Below are positions 36,512-39,653 of a stretch of DNA of 39,653 nucleotides, piece after piece. A program made the position numbers and the translations under genes. The DNA is from a virus: positions 1 to 39,653 of the IMG/VR virus record IMGVR_UViG_3300025154_000225. One strand, 5' to 3'. Position 1 is the first letter of the stretch, and the number at the start of each line of letters is the position of its first letter. Under the pieces are notes generated by a model that was not told the origin of the DNA, searched no databases, and was given only the letters and a program-made list of their open reading frames with translations.

Positions 36512-36925
36512 AGTAAAGTTTTTAAGTGCAACGCACTTAACCTTTTTGTTTTCCGTATCCTTATTAATGACAACCAAGTGACCACCAGTAACGGTTGCCG
36601 CATCAACATTATCACCGTTTGCATCAAGTACGGCCAATTCAAGTCCTTCTATAAATGCGGCATCAGCGGTTCCGGTATAGTCTGCCTCGATAATGTCGCC
36701 AGACTTAACGAGTGCCATAGTGCCAAGAACGTCAGTACCGGCAACAGTTGCCTTAATACAAATTGCATAAATTCTGTCTGTTGTTGCCGCCTTAGTCCAT
36801 CGTGCTGTAGTTAATTTATAAGCACGCCCCACTACAGCCGCCTCTGCATCTGTCATGTAAAAGTGATCAATTATCTTTACTTTTGAATCACCAGTGTCAA
36901 TATTTCCTCTATGTTTTAAAGTCAT
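36500..36925 (-). CDS. Capsid decoration/stabilisation protein
   Basis: 141 residues (MTLKHRGNIDTGDSKVKIID start) from ATG 36925, with GGAGGG upstream. All-beta, Ala/Thr/Val-rich: YMTDAEAAVVGRAYKLTTAR, MALVKSGDIIEADYTGTADA, GHLVVINKDTENKKVKCVAL. Pattern and position between scaffold and capsid match DUF2190-like and other head decoration proteins. Not certain to family level. Confidence 0.6.
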   Translation of the reverse strand: MTLKHRGNIDTGDSKVKIIDHFYMTDAEAAVVGRAYKLTTARWTKAATTDRIYAICIKATVAGTDVLGTMALVKSGDIIEADYTGTADAAFIEGLELAVLDANGDNVDAATVTGGHLVVINKDTENKKVKCVALKNFTQAD

Positions 36926-36940
36926 TTTGAACCCTCCAAA

Positions 36941-37777
36941 CTATTTTTTCTTTTGCCTACCCAAGACACGTTTTTTAATCTGAGCATCGGTATCATTGGG
37001 AAATAGATTTTTCCAGACATTCATCTGTTCCGCGCTCAAACTAACCTGAGTACCCAAGTCGGTACTATCATTCGACTTCTCAGTACCCAAGTGTGCCTTA
37101 CTGCCAACCTGTTTAATAACCTTCTGCGCCGCCTTCTTCTGCAACGCCTCGGCAATAGCATCCTCATTAGCAGTTAACCACGCCGATTTTAACGGCATAC
37201 CGCTATGCACCATATCAACGGTTGCTTGGTCAAGTGCGTCCAAGTCCGGCACAATATCACCGTATTTACCCTTTAGATAAGCATGGTCCTTCACGATCTG
37301 CTGCTCTGCCGCCTGCCTATTTCTCAGGTATCTTTCCTGCTCTAACTGTTGCTTATTGGCGTTTAACTCTGACTGCATCTGCTGAAAAGCAGGGTCTAAC
37401 TTCAAATACTCGTTAATCTGTGCGGCAGGAAATCCCTGTTCTTCTAACTCTGCAGCAAGTTTCTTCCTTTGAGCGTCCATATCTGCCTGCAACTGTTTCT
37501 GTTGCTGTGCGTTATTCTTCTGCTCAAAGTCACGTTTCCACTGTTCAAGTTCGTCTGCCTTACGCTTTGCCTCTTGCGCCTCTCTACGCATCTGAGCAAA
37601 CGCCCTGTTCTGATCCTGTGTCTGCTTCTGTTTCTGCTGTTCAACGACCTCAGCATCACTCATTTGTTGAGTGCCGGTTACGTCCCCGGTATCGGTTTGT
37701 TCGTTAGTATCAATGTCTGTTTGAGGATCAGCGACTACCTCAGTGTTTACGCTGTCATTGTTTAATTCTTCTGCCAT
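36941..37777 (-). CDS. Capsid scaffolding protein
   Basis: 278 residues. An acidic, Thr/Asp-rich N-terminus (residues 1-45) is followed by a long coiled coil (QKQTQDQNRAFAQMRREAQE to about residue 155) very rich in Gln, Glu, Lys and Ala. A helical segment follows, then a basic end (NDTDAQIKKRVLGRQKKK). This is the standard scaffold architecture in tailed phages. Directly upstream of the decoration and capsid genes. No protease domain is fused. Confidence 0.75.
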   Translation of the reverse strand: MAEELNNDSVNTEVVADPQTDIDTNEQTDTGDVTGTQQMSDAEVVEQQKQKQTQDQNRAFAQMRREAQEAKRKADELEQWKRDFEQKNNAQQQKQLQADMDAQRKKLAAELEEQGFPAAQINEYLKLDPAFQQMQSELNANKQQLEQERYLRNRQAAEQQIVKDHAYLKGKYGDIVPDLDALDQATVDMVHSGMPLKSAWLTANEDAIAEALQKKAAQKVIKQVGSKAHLGTEKSNDSTDLGTQVSLSAEQMNVWKNLFPNDTDAQIKKRVLGRQKKK

Positions 37778-37779
37778 GA

Positions 37780-37857
37780 TTACACCCCACGTTTACGCTC
37801 GCCAGCGATATATTCACCGTCTTTCCGGCGTGTCCGTTGTCTATTTCCAACCGTCAC
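37780..37857 (-). CDS. Possible 25-residue basic micro-protein
   Basis: GTG 37857 to TAA 37780, product TVGNRQRTRRKDGEYIAGER + KRGV, highly basic. There is no clear ribosome binding site, and its stop is 2 nt from the scaffold start. Uncertain. Confidence 0.25.
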   Translation of the reverse strand: MTVGNRQRTRRKDGEYIAGERKRGV

Positions 37858-37893
37858 CCTGAAGCGGAGCGATGTTATGTAGGTAAATAGGAA

Positions 37894-37913
37894 AAGCAGG
37901 TTTTACCCTGCCT
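37894..37913 (-). terminator. Hairpin GCAGG-gtaaaa-CCTGC with TTTT
   Basis: A five-bp GC stem followed by TTTTCC on the minus strand, just after the 37917 stop; weak terminator or attenuator before the scaffold gene. Confidence 0.5.
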
Positions 37914-37916
37914 TAA

Positions 37917-38063
37917 CTATTTAACAGCACCGTTGTTTTTACCGGGACGACTGCGTAAGTCACCACCGCGGATTACTCGAGTCGCATCAGTCTGTCTGCT
38001 TCCTGTATTTCCGTAAGTGAAGGTGCCTGAACAAGGCATAGGTTTATCGAGATTTTTGGCCAC
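37917..38063 (-). CDS. 48-residue basic virion-region protein
   Basis: GTG 38063 has AAAGGAGGTGATATTA upstream, the strongest site in this part. The product (AKNLDKPMPCSGTFTYGNTG, then SRQTDATRVIRGGDLRSRPG) is basic and Gly-rich. Small proteins like this often lie between portal and scaffold in phages. Function unknown. Confidence 0.6.
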   Translation of the reverse strand: MAKNLDKPMPCSGTFTYGNTGSRQTDATRVIRGGDLRSRPGKNNGAVK

Positions 38064-38083
38064 TAATATCACCTCCTTTCAAT

Positions 38084-38110
38084 AAAAAAAAGACACTCTA
38101 TTGAGCATCT
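38084..38110 (-). terminator. Terminator after the HNH gene
   Basis: AAAGATGCTC-aata-GAGTGTCTTT (two wobbles) then T8 on the minus strand; overlaps the HNH stop. Confidence 0.75.
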
Positions 38111-38712
38111 TTTGTAAATTTTTTTCTATAATCTATTATTTTGTTGTTTTTACTTGAATTGCAATTTTTACATAATGGTTGTATATTGTCTATGCAATTA
38201 GAACCACCCCTGGATAGTGGTATAATATGATCTACTGTTAATTTTACTTCCAATCCGCAACAAATACACCTATTACCACATTTACTACATAAATCTATCC
38301 ATTCCTGGCGAGTATAATTTCCAGAAGCGTTAAGTAATCTATTGCGATACCTTTGGGCATATATTTTTATCTTATCAGGATTTTTTAAAAAATATAGTTT
38401 ATTATATTTATATCTTTCATTAAAATGATGTTTTCGATATAATTTATCACTTTCTCTAATTTTGTCCTTATTTTTTGCCCTATAGTTATCACAACACTTC
38501 TTTTTTACTTCTGGATTTTTCTTATGGTATTCACTTGTTTGCCTTATTATTTTCTCCTTGTTTTTCTCATAGTAATGTTTATCTATTTTCTTTTTGCAAA
38601 CTTTACAAACATTACTACATCCATATTTTCTTCCCCTGTTTTTATTGAAATCGGAAAACAATTTCCACTCACCACATACCGTACATGACCTGCCGATAAT
38701 TTCTTCCTTCAC
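38098..38712 (-). CDS. HNH endonuclease with N-terminal zinc finger
   Basis: 204 residues from GTG 38712 (AGGAGGG 7 nt upstream). N-terminal CTVCGEWKLFSDF-x-CSNVCKVC zinc finger, then a long Lys/Tyr-rich repeat helix (KNKEKIIRQTSEYHKKNPEV, KNPDKIKIYAQRYRNRLL). The C-terminal HNH is CICCG, LTVDHIIPLSRGG, NIQPLCKNCNSSKNNK. This layout is a common free-standing homing HNH of phages. It is strongly AT-rich and inserted among late genes near the right end; divergent from the RHH gene at 38793. Confidence 0.88.
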   Translation of the reverse strand: MKEEIIGRSCTVCGEWKLFSDFNKNRGRKYGCSNVCKVCKKKIDKHYYEKNKEKIIRQTSEYHKKNPEVKKKCCDNYRAKNKDKIRESDKLYRKHHFNERYKYNKLYFLKNPDKIKIYAQRYRNRLLNASGNYTRQEWIDLCSKCGNRCICCGLEVKLTVDHIIPLSRGGSNCIDNIQPLCKNCNSSKNNKIIDYRKKFTKDAQ

Positions 38713-38727
38713 AAAACATCCCTCCTA

Positions 38728-38778
38728 TGCTATAATTATAGCAGAATATATGTAATATAGCAATCTATATATTGCTAT
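38728..38778. promoter_or_regulatory. Palindromic operators between HNH and RHH genes
   Basis: Perfect 16 bp palindrome TGCTATAATTATAGCA (38728-38743) and inverted repeat ATAGCAAT-N6-ATTGCTAT (38757-38778). Half-site TGCTATAA/TTATAGCA is shared with 35266-35316. Confidence 0.75.
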
Positions 38779-38792
38779 AAGGAGGTTATTTT

Positions 38793-38933
38793 ATGAAACA
38801 GATCAATATAAGACTTGATGAAGAATTAATTAAACAGGTAAAAAGAGTATGCATCAATAACGGGATGACATTGCAAGGAGCAGTTATGATAGCACTTAAA
38901 GATTGGCTAGATAACCAAAACAATAAGACATGA
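38793..38933 (+). CDS. Ribbon-helix-helix protein of the HNH cassette
   Basis: 46 residues from ATG 38793 (AAGGAGGTTATTTT). Strand KQINIRLDEELI, helices KQVKRVCINNGM and LQGAVMIALKDWLDNQ. About half of its residues match the 35339 protein at aligned positions. It opposes the late genes and is divergent from the HNH gene. Confidence 0.75.
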   Translation: MKQINIRLDEELIKQVKRVCINNGMTLQGAVMIALKDWLDNQNNKT

Positions 38934-39037
38934 TATTTCCTTAATTTAGGCAATAAAAATAGGGATAGAGCATATCACAATACCAATAACGGCACTCTGA
39001 TACACCCTATCCCTGTGGTTTTCCTACTAAGGATTGG
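38934..39037. other. Intergenic stretch with distant 8-bp inverted repeat
   Basis: AGGGATAG (about 38962-38969) and CTATCCCT (about 39005-39012) can pair across a loop of about 35 nt. It lies between the RHH stop and the 39038 gene and may terminate the latter. No gene seen. Confidence 0.4.
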
Positions 39038-39289
39038 TTATTTAATTGATGTTTCTTGTTTATACCTATCAATCCAAGGTTTAATTTTGTCATAAACAGG
39101 TTTAGGCATTGCTGTTTGATAAAAACCATTTAAAACCATTACGTCGTGAACCATTTTACTGTCTGCGCAATTTTCAACCATCCAATCATAAAAAGCGCAA
39201 GATAATTCATATGCATGGTCAGGATTAATTGAATTGCTTCCGCTTAACAAGTAGGATAGACTAAAACTATCTTTAAAAATTTTCATCAT
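39038..39289 (-). CDS. Hypothetical protein, 83 residues
   Basis: Start MMKIFKDSFSLSYLLSGSNS; GAGGACGG lies upstream of ATG 39289. Helical with two aromatic segments (ELSCAFYDWMVENCADS, VYDKIKPWIDRYKQE). No family recognised. By position it belongs to the portal-to-scaffold group or is a moron. Confidence 0.55.
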   Translation of the reverse strand: MMKIFKDSFSLSYLLSGSNSINPDHAYELSCAFYDWMVENCADSKMVHDVMVLNGFYQTAMPKPVYDKIKPWIDRYKQETSIK

Positions 39290-39306
39290 TTAAACACCGT
39301 CCTCGG

Positions 39307-39405
39307 TTATTTCTTCTTACCGTAACCCTTGCCCATGCCCATTTCCTTCTTATCAGACTTAGGCATACCCTTCATGCCCTTTCCTTTACCTTTACAACCT
39401 GCCAT
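39307..39405 (-). CDS. 32-residue Lys/Gly/Met-rich basic protein
   Basis: ATG 39405 with AGAGGTGATAAGT upstream. Product AGCKGKGKGMKGMPKSDKKE followed by MGMGKGYGKKK, probably unstructured and nucleic-acid binding. Very similar small basic proteins lie between portal and scaffold genes of other Bacillota phages, as far as I can recall. Function unknown. Confidence 0.55.
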   Translation of the reverse strand: MAGCKGKGKGMKGMPKSDKKEMGMGKGYGKKK

Positions 39406-39416
39406 ACTTATCACCT

Positions 39417-39551
39417 CTAGTCAAGTTTAATATCCTTGGTAGGACTAATCATAACCGCCCTGCCGCCCTTCACTTTGACGGTAAGCGTTCCCCATCCTCC
39501 AAGGTTGCGCAATTCTTCGATGATTTTTTTTTCTTGGTCAGTTAGTTGCAT
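39417..39551 (-). CDS. 44-residue hypothetical protein
   Basis: ATG 39551 with GGAGGTAAATA upstream. The product (MQLTDQEKKIIEELRNLGGW, then TLTVKVKGGRAVMIS) is a helix followed by a beta hairpin. It overlaps the end of the upstream gene by 14 nt. Confidence 0.55.
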   Translation of the reverse strand: MQLTDQEKKIIEELRNLGGWGTLTVKVKGGRAVMISPTKDIKLD

Positions 39552-39653
39552 TATTTACCTCCGCTGATTCAGTTATATTGGTAAAAATAACCGTGCTATG
39601 TTTTTCCTTGATGTTAACTCCAATAAGTTGCTGAAAAGTGCGATATAACGCCT
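39538..39653 (-). CDS. Partial CDS at right edge, C-terminus only
   Basis: A frame entering from the right edge and ending at TGA 39538-39540, about 38 residues (LYRTFQQLIGVNIKEKHSTV onward). It overlaps the next gene's start. By position it could be the portal protein or a small partner, but too little is visible to name it. Confidence 0.45.
   Translation of the reverse strand, partial: ALYRTFQQLIGVNIKEKHSTVIFTNITESAEVNNATN

Overview
The window reads as most of a temperate, podovirus-like tailed phage (prophage or phage-plasmid) of a low-to-moderate GC Gram-positive-type host, probably in the Bacillota (Clostridia/Negativicutes-like). The reasons are strong AGGAGG-type ribosome binding sites, frequent TTG/GTG starts, consensus sigma-A promoters with 17 bp spacers, intrinsic terminators, an N-acetylmuramoyl-L-alanine amidase endolysin and a secreted 'copper amine oxidase N-terminal' stalk domain protein. 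No integrase, terminase or complete portal is visible. The window is cut at both ends.

Layout. Positions 1-2400 (minus strand) hold a Walker-A ATPase (Sak4/AAA_24-like, cut by the left edge), an HD-domain protein and a run of tiny hypothetical or zinc-ribbon proteins. Positions 2470-3320 hold a divergent immunity switch: two XRE-type regulators with facing, operator-covered promoters. Positions 3330-4650 hold plus-strand accessory genes, including a MerR/RacA-like coiled-coil protein. Positions 4650-8200 (minus) hold an HNH/ribbon-helix-helix pair and a string of small early genes, many with CxxC pairs. Positions 8440-10700 hold two small membrane proteins, a replication-relaxation family protein and an FtsK/SpoIIIE-type motor. 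Positions 10780-12370 are a plus-strand island facing the rest of the genome: a roughly 480 nt structured RNA, a Tad2-like (DUF2829, anti-Thoeris) gene, a second RNA with a related 5' pseudoknot, and a tRNA-Asn with anticodon AUU. Positions 12440-14090 (minus) are the lysis cassette (holin-like, amidase, a secreted ComEA-like HhH protein, an XhlA-like protein). Positions 14280-16690 hold an ORF6N antirepressor under its own XRE repressor and a replication-initiator-like protein behind a three-way-junction leader. Positions 16850-39650 (minus, transcribed right to left) are the late region: portal-proximal small proteins, scaffold, decoration protein, major capsid, fibers and a beta-helix tailspike, an adaptor and a nozzle, internal proteins and a 2278-residue giant protein. 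Two more HNH/RHH cassettes are inserted in it.

How the parts work together. The immunity repressors probably also control the accessory island. A 12 bp operator (ACCGTAAACGGT-like) sits at the same place on the -35 box of the Tad2 promoter and the second RNA promoter, and related sites lie in the switch and before an early RHH operon. The FtsK motor, the replication-relaxation protein, the RacA-like protein and the lack of an integrase fit an extrachromosomal prophage.

The strongest candidates for undescribed biology are the paired structured RNAs around Tad2, the recurrent HNH/RHH cassettes with a shared TGCTATAA operator half-site, three genes that appear to start with AUA, and the FtsK-gamma-like winged helix inside the giant virion protein. 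All family names come from reading the translated sequence. No database search was possible.
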